Source: G965220205 sp965220205 | Lineage (GTDB): Bacteria > Chloroflexota > Dehalococcoidia > Lucifugimonadales > Australimonadaceae | Direction of reading: 5' to 3' | NCBI GenBank assembly: GCA_965220205.1 | Contig: OZ244812.1 | Location: forward strand, 682,001-746,000 | Length of the DNA stretch: 64,000 nt | Program-made: the position numbers and the translations under genes | Shown: piece after piece, positions 8,440 through 18,083 of the stretch | How the letters are laid out: each line of letters opens with the position of its first letter | How positions within the stretch are numbered: position 1 is the first letter of the stretch | Notes under the pieces: generated by a model | What the model saw: the letters and a program-made list of their open reading frames with translations, nothing else | Database searches by the model: none | What the model was told of the DNA's origin: nothing

Positions 8440-9729
8440 ATGCTGAGCGCTGAGGACAACGCAACCCTGACACAGACCGGACGGGGCACTCCGATGGGGG
8501 AGTTTCTCCGCAGGTACTGGTACCCGATCGCCGCGTCGAACGACCTCGACGTCCAAGAGGCGGCGGGCGCCCATCGCGGCGGGACGAAGGAGGTGCGGCT
8601 CCTCGGGGAGGATCTCGTCCTGTTCCGAGACCTCAAGAGCCGCCTCGGGCTGCTGGAGCGCGCGTGCGCGCACCGGCGCGTCAGTCTGGCCTATGGCATC
8701 CCCGAGGAGGAGGGCATCCGTTGCCCCTACCACGGCTGGATGTACGACACGGCGGGCCGCTGCGTCGAGCAGCCGTTCGAAGAGATTAGCCACCCGGAGA
8801 GCCTCCCCGGAATGAGGCTCAAGGACTCGGTCCGGCTGCCCGCGTACCGAGTCGAGGAGCTGGGAGGCCTGATCTTCGCCTACCTCGGGCCGGAGCCGGC
8901 GCCCTTGCTGCCGCGCTGGGACCTCCTCGTGATGGACAACGTGATCCGCGACATCGAGTACGTTGAGATCCCGTGCAACTGGGTCCAGATCATGGAAAAC
9001 TCGGTCGACACGGTGCACGTGCAGTGGCTGCACTCGTACTTCACCGCGTGGACGACAGGCGTTCCCCAGCGGGCAATCCGCAACCACCAGCGGATAGCGT
9101 TCGACCCCTTCGAGCACGGGATCATGAAGCGCCGGCTGTACGTTGACGAGCCCGAGGACTCGCCCGAGTGGACCGTCGGCCACCCGATCCTGGTCCCCAA
9201 CATCCTCCGGCTAGGCAACCAGTTGCAGATACGCGTGCCGGTGGACGACACCCACACGCTGCACGTCCTCTACACCGGACACGTGGCGCCGGCCGGCGTC
9301 GTCGCCCCGGTCCAGGACACCTTCACGATGCGGGAAGTGCCCATGTTCGACGACACGGGCCGCCGCCTCTTGGACTTCAACCAAGGCCAAGACACGATGG
9401 CCTGGGTGACGCAAGGCGGCATCGCGAAACGGGACAAGGAGCGGCTCGGCGAGTCCGACCGCGGCCTCGTGATGTACCGCAAACTGCTGCTCGACCAGGC
9501 GGCCATCGTGGCGGATGGCGGCGACCCCATGAACGTGCTCCGCGACCCGGAGCAGAACCAGATCCTGTCGCTGGCGACCGAACCGGTCAACGCGTCCCGG
9601 CCGCCGCGCGGCCTCGTCAGCGCACCGGGCGCAGGCGTGGTAGGGACCGGCGGCGTCGAGGGGCGACGCGGGTCGGCCCTCGTCCAGGAGCTGCTCCGGC
9701 AGATGTACGCGACGCCTCCCGCGTCCTAG
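8440..9729 (+). CDS. Rieske non-haem iron oxygenase, alpha subunit
   Basis: This 429-residue oxygenase would hydroxylate or demethylate an aromatic or cyclic substrate with O2 and electrons from a reductase. The Rieske [2Fe-2S] site is C76-x-H78 and C95-x2-H98 (CAHR and CPYHGW). The mononuclear iron site is the D190-x2-H193-x4-H198 motif in ENSVDTVHVQWLH. The length and order fit single-component-type (phthalate/vanillate-like) oxygenases. ATG 8440 follows GGAGGTGG; a TTG 36 bases upstream was rejected. No reductase or ferredoxin gene is nearby. A close paralogue starts at 33690. The substrate is unknown. Confidence 0.93.
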   Translation: MLSAEDNATLTQTGRGTPMGEFLRRYWYPIAASNDLDVQEAAGAHRGGTKEVRLLGEDLVLFRDLKSRLGLLERACAHRRVSLAYGIPEEEGIRCPYHGWMYDTAGRCVEQPFEEISHPESLPGMRLKDSVRLPAYRVEELGGLIFAYLGPEPAPLLPRWDLLVMDNVIRDIEYVEIPCNWVQIMENSVDTVHVQWLHSYFTAWTTGVPQRAIRNHQRIAFDPFEHGIMKRRLYVDEPEDSPEWTVGHPILVPNILRLGNQLQIRVPVDDTHTLHVLYTGHVAPAGVVAPVQDTFTMREVPMFDDTGRRLLDFNQGQDTMAWVTQGGIAKRDKERLGESDRGLVMYRKLLLDQAAIVADGGDPMNVLRDPEQNQILSLATEPVNASRPPRGLVSAPGAGVVGTGGVEGRRGSALVQELLRQMYATPPAS

Positions 9730-9817
9730 GGAACCTCTGAACAAAGTTCCCTCTCCTCAATCCTCCCCGGTGGGGGAGGAGGCGAGACCCGCGACATGAG
9801 TCTATAGCTGAGGTCGC

Positions 9818-10975
9818 ATGAAGCGGAGCGACGACCGGATTCTCACCACGCACGTGGGCAGCCTCGTCCGGCCGCCTGAGCTGATCGCCCTAGTGCGCGC
9901 GGGAGCGGAGGGCAACCTCCGCGGCAGCGACGTAGTGGCGGCTGCGACCGCCGACGTCGTAGCGCGGCAGGCCGCCGCCGGCGTCGACGTCGTCAGCGAC
10001 GGCGAGTTCGGCAAGCCGAACTTCGCCGGCTACGTGAGCGACCGGCTGACCGGTTTCGAGGCGCGTCCCCCGGACCCCGGCCAGAGCGCCATCGGCAATT
10101 GGGGCCGCGACCGCAAGGCCTTCCGCGATTTCTATGGGCAGGACCCAAGCGCCCAGGCGGGCGGGGGCGGCGGCGCGCCCATGGTGTGCGCCGGCCCCAT
10201 CTCGTACGTGGGGCAGGACGCGGTGCAGGCCGACATCGACAACTTCAAGGCTGCGCTCCCCGGTGCCGCGGTGGAGGAGGCGTTCATCCCGGCAGTCGCG
10301 CCCGGCACCATCGAGGGACAGCGCCGGAACGATTACTACGGTACGGTCGAGGAGTACCTCGGAGCGCTCGCCGACGCGATGCACGAGGAGTACAAGGCGA
10401 TCGTCGACGCGGGTTTCATCCTGCAGATCGACGATCCGCGCATCGTCGTCCACTATGACCTGATTGACCCGGCGCCGACTCCCGAAGAGTTCCGCAAGAT
10501 CGCAGCCCTACGCGTCGAGGCGACCAACCGCGCGATCGGCGACCTGCCGGCGGACCGCATCCGCTATCACCTGTGCTGGGGCAGCTGGCACGGACCGCAC
10601 ACGACCGACTTCCCGTTGAGCGAGATCGTCTCGCTCGTACTCCAAGTCCGCGCGGGCGCCTATTCAATCGAGGGCGCGAACCCCCGTCACGAGCACGAGT
10701 GGCAGGTGTGGGAGCGCGTGACTCTGCCCGACGGCAAGCTTCTCATCCCGGGCGTGGTCACGCACATCACGAACACCGTCGAGCACCCGGAGCTGATCGC
10801 GTGGCGAATCATGAACTTCGCCCGTCTCGTGGGGCGCGAGAACGTGATTGCGAGCACCGACTGCGGCTTCTCTCAGGGCGCGACGAACCCACGGGTGCAT
10901 CCGTCCATCATGTGGGCGAAGCTCGAGTCCCTGGCCGAAGGCGCCCGGCTCGCGAGCGAGCGCCTCTGGAGCTAG
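9818..10975 (+). CDS. MetE C-terminal-domain-like (cobalamin-independent methionine synthase family) protein
   Basis: This 385-residue protein corresponds to the catalytic TIM barrel of cobalamin-independent methionine synthase. It opens with ILTTHVGSLVRP, typical of the stand-alone branch. Zinc ligands are visible in YHLCWGSWHGPH (His and Cys) and in STDCGFSQG (Cys). The length equals one barrel, so the N-terminal half of full MetE is missing. Stand-alone members include methyltransferases and epoxyalkane:coenzyme M transferase-like enzymes, so the thiol acceptor is not known. It follows the Rieske gene by 88 bases on the same strand, and a role in moving a methyl group or in thiol chemistry for that pathway is possible. 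Confidence 0.82.
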   Translation: MKRSDDRILTTHVGSLVRPPELIALVRAGAEGNLRGSDVVAAATADVVARQAAAGVDVVSDGEFGKPNFAGYVSDRLTGFEARPPDPGQSAIGNWGRDRKAFRDFYGQDPSAQAGGGGGAPMVCAGPISYVGQDAVQADIDNFKAALPGAAVEEAFIPAVAPGTIEGQRRNDYYGTVEEYLGALADAMHEEYKAIVDAGFILQIDDPRIVVHYDLIDPAPTPEEFRKIAALRVEATNRAIGDLPADRIRYHLCWGSWHGPHTTDFPLSEIVSLVLQVRAGAYSIEGANPRHEHEWQVWERVTLPDGKLLIPGVVTHITNTVEHPELIAWRIMNFARLVGRENVIASTDCGFSQGATNPRVHPSIMWAKLESLAEGARLASERLWS

Positions 10976-11012
10976 CGCTCCGGGAGCGGGCGAGAGGCGA
11001 GCTCGCCCGACG

Positions 11013-11885
11013 CTACGAACCCCCCGTCCCGCCGTACTCGGCTTCGATGCGCGTGAGCTCGTCGTTCCCCTGCTGGTTGTAGAACTGGCTCATCTGCTCG
11101 ATGAAGGGCTGCTGAGCGAGATAGCCCTGCGCTGTCCCGGTGGCCTTGAGCTCGAGCAGCAGCGCCCGCTGCGCGCAGAGCGCGGCGATCTGCAGCATTC
11201 CCGGCATCACTGCGCAGCTGGCGCCGGCGGCCTGGTACTGCTCCAGCGTCATGCCCCGCGGGAGGACGCCCAGCGACGGCTTGCCGCCGAACGTCTGCGT
11301 GTACGACCGCACCTCATCGGCGTCTCCTCCGGGCAGCCACGCGATATCCGCGCCTGCCTCGAGGCACTCGTGGATTCGTTCGAGCCGCTCCGTCTTTTCG
11401 GGGATGTCGCAGCGCGCGATGACCATGAAGTCGGCGTCGGTCCTTGTGTCCACGGCGGCGCGTATCTTGTCCACCATCTCTTGGCGAGTGATGAATCCCC
11501 CGGCGATGCCCTGGTAGGTGGGGCGCTTCGGCGTGAGTTGGTCTTCGATGTGGACAGCGGAAGCGCCGGCGCGCTCGTACTCCTTCACCGTGCGGACCAC
11601 GTTCACCGCTCCGCCGAACCCGGTGTCGGCGTCCGCGATGAGCGCGACGTCGACGACGGCGGCCATCGCGGCGATGCGGTCGGTCATCTCGTGCATCGTG
11701 AGGATGCCGGCGTCGGCGTACCCGGAGGTGCGGTGGGCGATGCTCCCCGACACGTGAACCGCCGGAAAGTCGAGCGACGCCGCGAGCCTGGCGGTGATTG
11801 GGTCGCCGACTCCGGGGGCCGCGACGACCTCGGGCGCTGCCAGGAGTGCGCGGAGGGTGCGCCTGATCTCGGATGCTGAAGGCAT
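11013..11885 (-). CDS. Isocitrate lyase/PEP mutase superfamily protein
   Basis: This 290-residue TIM-barrel protein carries the superfamily metal motif DADTGFGG (D85, D87) and VHIEDQ. At the loop where methylisocitrate and isocitrate lyases have PKRCGH, it reads PKRPTYQG (118-125), so the catalytic cysteine is proline. It also lacks the EDK...NS loop of PEP mutase. It is therefore more like the oxaloacetate hydrolase/dimethylmalate lyase or uncharacterised branch. ATG 11885 follows GAGGAGAG. The gene converges on the MetE-like gene and is divergent from rubrerythrin. The substrate is unknown. Confidence 0.85.
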   Translation of the reverse strand: MPSASEIRRTLRALLAAPEVVAAPGVGDPITARLAASLDFPAVHVSGSIAHRTSGYADAGILTMHEMTDRIAAMAAVVDVALIADADTGFGGAVNVVRTVKEYERAGASAVHIEDQLTPKRPTYQGIAGGFITRQEMVDKIRAAVDTRTDADFMVIARCDIPEKTERLERIHECLEAGADIAWLPGGDADEVRSYTQTFGGKPSLGVLPRGMTLEQYQAAGASCAVMPGMLQIAALCAQRALLLELKATGTAQGYLAQQPFIEQMSQFYNQQGNDELTRIEAEYGGTGGS

Positions 11886-12118
11886 GGGTTGTCTCTCCTC
11901 TGTCCTGATACGCGTTCTGATAGGCCCGATGTGCGCCGCGGCCTGCGCGTTGCGCCAGGCGCATCTTCGCATGACCGGGCCGCACAGGGAACATCCCTTG
12001 AAGCGCGCCGCGGCGCTGGTATCATCCTCCACACGGTTGAGCGCGCCCGGCGTCTGCATCTGCGCGGCGTTCGGCGCCCAGACTCGTCGAGATACGGAAC
12101 TCAACAAGAGGCGGACCC

Positions 12119-12541
12119 ATGGCAGGACTAGAAGGCACCCAGAGTCAGCAGAACCTGAAGCACGCATTCGCTTGCGAGTCCCAGGCAAACAGGCGATACC
12201 TCTACTTCGCCCGCCGCGCGGACATTGAGGGCTACGCGGAGATTGGCGGACTCTTCCGGGACATCTCGGAGGCCGAGACCGGGCATGCCTTTGGGCATCT
12301 CGACTTCTTAAGGGAGACCGGCGACCCCGCAACCGGCGAGCCGATCGGCAACACGGAGGCCAACCTCAAGTCGGCCGTCGCCAGCGAGACATACGAGTAC
12401 ACGGAGTTGTACCCCGGCTTCGCCCGCACCGCTCGCGACGAGGGCTTCGAGGAGCTTGCGGAGTGGTTCGAGACGCTCGCGCGCGCCGAGCGATCCCACG
12501 CCGGACGCTTCACCAAGGCCGTCGAGAACCTCAGCCTCTAG
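12119..12541 (+). CDS. Rubrerythrin-type di-iron protein without rubredoxin domain
   Basis: This 140-residue four-helix ferritin-like protein probably acts as a peroxide reductase. Two ExxH motifs are visible (E53-AETGH region and E124-RSH127), with further ligand carboxylates at E20 and E90/E94. This matches the rubrerythrin di-iron site. The C-terminal rubredoxin domain of classical rubrerythrin is absent, so electrons must come from a separate donor. ATG 12119 follows AGAGGCGG. It is a single gene divergent from the isocitrate-lyase-superfamily gene and about 2 kb from katG. Confidence 0.92.
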   Translation: MAGLEGTQSQQNLKHAFACESQANRRYLYFARRADIEGYAEIGGLFRDISEAETGHAFGHLDFLRETGDPATGEPIGNTEANLKSAVASETYEYTELYPGFARTARDEGFEELAEWFETLARAERSHAGRFTKAVENLSL

Positions 12542-12655
12542 CGTCCTGTTTCCTAGGAGACGCCGTTGTCCCGGAAGGCTTCTCGGCTTCGCTGCGCTCC
12601 GCTCAGAATGGCGCGCACCCGCCACACGACGCCCCACCGCGCGCTATCTCACACC

Positions 12656-12717
12656 TGGATTCCCGTCTGCGCGGGAATGACGGAGAAGGGCGAGGTTCCT
12701 GCCCCCGCAGGAACGAC
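12656..12717 (+). repeat. Dispersed palindromic repeat, intact copy plus a related hairpin
   Basis: ATTCCC and GGGAAT arms separated by 8 bases (12659-12678) are followed by GACGG. A second palindrome, GTTCCTGCCCCCGCAGGAAC, follows at about 12695-12714. The preceding stretch GCTTCGCTGCGCTCCGCTC at about 12587 is also low-complexity sequence of the kind that recurs in such genomes. Confidence 0.75.
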
Positions 12718-12789
12718 GAGGAAGAAGGCCGCCCACGAGGGACGCCCCACTCCATGCTAGAGTCGCCTCCACTGCAACGTCGCGCCGGT

Positions 12790-13395
12790 CTATGGCGTGT
12801 CCGAACCAGACGGGGACGGAAGCAGGTGATCGGCGATATAGAGGAGGGCTTCCCAGTGCTGGCGCGACAGGCGGAAGCGCCCCTCCACCTGCAGCGTCCA
12901 TCCGCGGAACTCTTTGTCGTACCCGGAGATCTCCAGGTTGGGGGTCTTCTTCGCGAGGCTCGTGATGGCCGCATCTCCGGCGAAGACGTTGAGCAATCCT
13001 GTGCTGCGGTCGTCGCCGTCCCACGCGATACCGGTTACCCTGCCGAACAGCGGGAACGATTTGGTCCTGATCGTCTTGATATCGATCGTCTGCCTGGCGT
13101 CCACCTCGCGCAGGTGGTCCGGGGTCGCGTCTCGCTCCTCGTCCGGCACGCAGAAGACGAGCCACCAGCGGGGCGGGTTGTGCTTACCGCCGTCCTGCTT
13201 GACGACGTTTATCCAGCGGATAGACCCTTCCGGTATGTCCACGACTCCAAGAGAGCGCGTGAACAATCTCTTTCGCACCTCCTCCTCGGCCCGGCCGCGC
13301 TCGGCCATCTTGGCACGCACGCCGAGCGAGTTCAGGGCGCTTGTGAGGTTGTCGCGGGTTTTGTCTCGCCATCGTTCGCGGAACCGTTCGCGCAT
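12790..13395 (-). CDS. Hypothetical protein
   Basis: This 201-residue soluble protein has a strongly basic N-terminal helix (MRERFRERWRDKTRDNL) and then a mixed alpha/beta body containing WWLVFCVPDEE and GWTLQVEGRFRL. I do not recognise the family. ATG 13395 is chosen because AGGAGC lies 5 bases upstream; an earlier in-frame start has no ribosome site. It lies directly downstream of a multi-frameshifted pseudogene on the same strand, of which it may once have been the operon partner. Confidence 0.6.
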   Translation of the reverse strand: MRERFRERWRDKTRDNLTSALNSLGVRAKMAERGRAEEEVRKRLFTRSLGVVDIPEGSIRWINVVKQDGGKHNPPRWWLVFCVPDEERDATPDHLREVDARQTIDIKTIRTKSFPLFGRVTGIAWDGDDRSTGLLNVFAGDAAITSLAKKTPNLEISGYDKEFRGWTLQVEGRFRLSRQHWEALLYIADHLLPSPSGSDTP

Positions 13396-13439
13396 CAGGT
13401 GCTCCTTCTGCTCCTGCGGGTCTGCAGGCGTCGTGCCGG

Positions 13440-13877
13440 ACGTCCACACGGGATGCCTCTACCGGGGCGGAGGCGATCTTCCCACTCGCCGTCGACGGTC
13501 AGGAACTCATGTGGATGCGCCGTGTGCCGAGCGGCTCCTTCAGCGTCAGGTACATTCCCCGGTTTGCCGCCGTCGATGATCCAGGGCGGCGCTTCCTCGC
13601 TCACTGGCAGCTGCACGTTGAAGCGATCGATGCTGCCGATGTCCTTGCGCCGCTGCTCCTCCCGCTGCTGCCGGTACTCGTCCTCCAAGCACACCAGCAC
13701 GCTGTGGGGTCGTAGGCGTTGAACGCCTTCCAGTAGCCAAGAGCGAGCTCGCGGATATGCGCTGCCTCCTCGGGATCGGAGGTGGGGTCGGGCTCAGCGT
13801 CGGGGTGGGCTCCCATACGCCACGCCGAAGACCGCCAGCCCCGCTAACGCTCCGACGGCTGCCCATCGCCTCAACAT
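13440..13877 (-). pseudogene. Decayed gene for an exported small protein, several frameshifts
   Basis: A perfect GGAGGT ribosome site precedes ATG 13877, which opens a signal-peptide-like frame (MLRRWAAVGALAGLAVFGVAYG). Coding then jumps frames repeatedly. One frame gives EEAAHIRELALGYWKAFNAYDP, another VLVCLEDEYRQQREEQRRKD and APPWIIDGGKP. A third gives GMYLTLKEPLGTRRIHMSS, then FLTVDGEW, then KIASAPVEASRV. Read together these make one continuous NTF2/SnoaL-like protein, so at least four indels have destroyed it. The region is flanked by dispersed palindromes. Sequencing error is possible but unlikely, because adjacent genes are clean. Confidence 0.7.
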
Positions 13878-14028
13878 CGTTCCGCGCACACCTCCGGCGA
13901 ACTATGGCGCGGAAGATAGGCGTGGGGGTTGGGGCTGTCAACGCGCGCCATCCCTGAAAATCGACAAGGGCGGACAGGAGAACCCTCACGCCAACCCACT
14001 CCACCCCACCGTGTGAGCTGTCGCGCAC

Positions 14029-14118
14029 CTGGATGCCGGCTTACGCTGGCATGACGGGTGAGGCGGCATGACGAGGAGTAAGCGCTGCGAGATTCTCGCC
14101 TGCGCGGGAATGACGGAG
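14029..14118 (+). repeat. Two adjacent dispersed palindromic repeats
   Basis: The first copy, CACCTGGATGCCGGCTTACG followed by CTGGCATGACGGGTG (14029-14060), is a variant palindrome. The second, GATTCTCGCCTGCGCGGGAA with trailing TGACGGAGG (14091-14119), is nearly the canonical element. Both lie between the pseudogene and katG. Confidence 0.65.
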
Positions 14119-14191
14119 GAGAAGAGCCCCCATGAGGGATGCTCCAACACCCAGACACTAAGGGGCGCCTAGTTGGGTGGTCTCGGAAGGC

Positions 14192-14220
14192 TTCCAAAAG
14201 GCGACGATTGAGGCTACTAT
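14192..14220 (+). promoter_or_regulatory. Possible katG promoter
   Basis: TACTAT at 14215-14220 resembles a -10 box. A weak TTCCAA lies 17 bases upstream at 14192. The start would leave a leader of about 60 bases before katG. No OxyR or FurA site could be recognised. Confidence 0.3.
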
Positions 14221-14289
14221 GTGGCGAGCGCGCCTCGGTCCCAGAAGGCTGCGCGAGACTCAGCAGAACCCCGAATGGAGAAACCAAAA

Positions 14290-16416
<2,127 letters not shown>

Positions 16417-16782
16417 TCTCAGCAAGTGCTCGTAGCGGTCGTCTAGCGTGACGCCTACCCGCCAGTCGCTCACGAAGCACCCTCGCTTCCACCCACACGG
16501 CCTGCATGCGCCACTAGCGCACGCAGGCCATGTGCTATGGCTTGGCGGCCGCGGGAACAGCGCCGGCCGCGTATGCCCAACGCCGCCAGCAACCGGGAGT
16601 CCCTCTCCGCCGATCATCCGCGAGAGACCATGGCTCGTGGGATTCCCCGCGCTACGAGAGGAAGGCAGCAGCGCGCTTCATTCTCGAAGCAATCCTTCAT
16701 GCTGACCTTATGTCCAACTATGCCTGACAAGACTACAGGCGCCGGGTGCGAGCCTGGCGCACCGTGAGCTGTCGCCGCGATA
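16417..16782. other. Intergenic region after katG
   Basis: No gene is seen here. A symmetrical hairpin lies at 16499-16529. GGCCTGC pairs with GCAGGCC, with an inner GCGC/GCGC stem and loop CACTA. It lacks a T tract, so it is only a possible katG terminator. Confidence 0.45.
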
Positions 16783-16938
16783 TCAGCGTCTCGGACGCCT
16801 GCGCCCTCTCGATGAAGTGCGCCTCGTCGGTCTGGAGGACGACCTAGCCATCGCCCAGACGATGGCTACAACCACCGCTATCCCCAGTGTCCAAAGAACG
16901 AGCGTCCCAAAGGTAGCAAGTGCATCGCAGGCGGGCTA
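16783..16938 (-). other. In-frame coding extension beyond an amber codon
   Basis: After the TAG at 16938-16936 the same frame stays open for about 50 codons to a TGA at 16785-16783. It encodes PACDALATFG followed by a strongly hydrophobic helix (TLVLWTLGIAVVVAIVWAM) and a basic tail. This matches, without gaps at a 78-residue offset, residues 213-243 of the preceding protein. The amber codon lines up with lysine 212 (AAG). It is either a nonsense mutation or a site of stop-codon readthrough. Confidence 0.75.
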
Positions 16939-17805
16939 TGCAGTCTGAACACCGGTGACGTAACCAGCGGCGGCGCCAGCAACGAGAACGACGCTCAGCC
17001 AGATTAGTGCTCTCCATACGCCAATCCTCCAAAATCTGCGCCACGATTCCAGGAGAGAGATTCGCCGGTTTCGATTGCATATCACGTAACGGAGTATCGC
17101 TATGGCTAACGCGACAACCACGAGCCCAACGGCCGCTGCCCCCACGATAGCGACTCTGTCGCAAACGATCTTTGTACCGGTCACTCCTCGAATGTAGCCG
17201 CTGGCGCCGCCGACAACGAGGGCACCACTCAACCAAACCAGCGTGTTCCCGATGCTCCCGCCACGTGAATTCCCAAGCAACCCTAGCGCCTCGAAATCCG
17301 CTGGGTTCTGCCTGAGCAGCGAGAATCGCGCAGCGCAGTTGTGGGCAGACTCACGGCGAATGGAAACGTCAAGGATCAGGCGAGGCCAGGCATCTCCGAC
17401 GATTTCATAGAACTCCCAGCGGTCGCCGTTGGTCAGGACGGCATACCTGACGCTCTCCTTGATCTCGGCATAGTAGAAAACCTGGTCGCGGTGATCGTCG
17501 GTCAGGTCTTCCCTCATGCGCTTGGCCTCGATGAGTGCGACGGGATGTCCCCGCCCGCCCGGCGCGTGGAGGGCGTAGTCGGCTAGGCCGTAGTCGGCCG
17601 TACCGGACCCGTATCTGATGAGGTACTCCGGGGTGAGCACTGAAGAGTCGCCCCAGCCAAGGGCTCTGAGCAGCGGGTTGATGAGCGCATCGCGGGTGCG
17701 AGTCTCGTTTGCGCCGATAGTGACGCCGTCACGCTTGATGCGATCCTGGATAGACTCAATCACCCGTGCCAGGGCGTCGAGGTTCGCGTCTTGGGCGTTC
17801 CGCAC
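16936..17805 (-). CDS. Membrane-anchored HsdR-N-like nuclease-domain protein, probably truncated
   Basis: Residues 1-175 match the N-terminal PD-(D/E)xK domain of type I restriction R subunits. ETRTRDALINPLLRALGW is followed by the catalytic pattern D76 (LADYALH), E93-A-K95 (ALIEAKR) and Q108 (RDQVFYYAE). Residues 187-289 form three membrane helices. They contain an internal duplication with a 78-residue period: WLSGALVVGGASGY (191-204) against WLSVVLVAGAAAGY (269-282). The frame ends at TAG in the middle of the second repeat. No HsdM, HsdS or helicase domain is nearby. The nuclease would face the cytoplasm at the membrane; a defence or DNA-uptake surveillance role is speculation. Confidence 0.75.
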   Translation of the reverse strand: MRNAQDANLDALARVIESIQDRIKRDGVTIGANETRTRDALINPLLRALGWGDSSVLTPEYLIRYGSGTADYGLADYALHAPGGRGHPVALIEAKRMREDLTDDHRDQVFYYAEIKESVRYAVLTNGDRWEFYEIVGDAWPRLILDVSIRRESAHNCAARFSLLRQNPADFEALGLLGNSRGGSIGNTLVWLSGALVVGGASGYIRGVTGTKIVCDRVAIVGAAAVGLVVVALAIAILRYVICNRNRRISLLESWRRFWRIGVWRALIWLSVVLVAGAAAGYVTGVQTA

Positions 17806-18083
17806 TGCTCATCCTTCCGTAGGCGATTGTAGGTTGCCATCGGCGGAGCAGCAAAGGCGGGCGTGGCACTGCGAACTGGGGACGAGTCAAGCGTCGGTCA
17901 GGTCGACAGAGGGGCAGGGCGGCGGAGGGCGGTTGGCGTGGCGCCACTTCGGCGACGCAGGCATACGTGTCGAATCGAGGCGTTGGCGTGCGTCTAGGGC
18001 ACTCGCCTACCCGCACATCGGGTCGAGCGTGCCGGAGGTCGTATCGATTGCCCGGCGTACCCTGAACCCGACAGGCGGCGGCG

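Noticed and set aside
13440..13877. Second selenoprotein explaining the stop codons in the 13.5-kb pseudogene
   Set aside because: Continuity is restored by changing frame, not by reading through a TGA in one frame, and no Cys-aligned position is involved.
16936..17805. Complete type I restriction system
   Set aside because: Only the HsdR N-terminal nuclease-like domain is present. No helicase, HsdM or HsdS is encoded nearby, and the C-terminal half is membrane helices.
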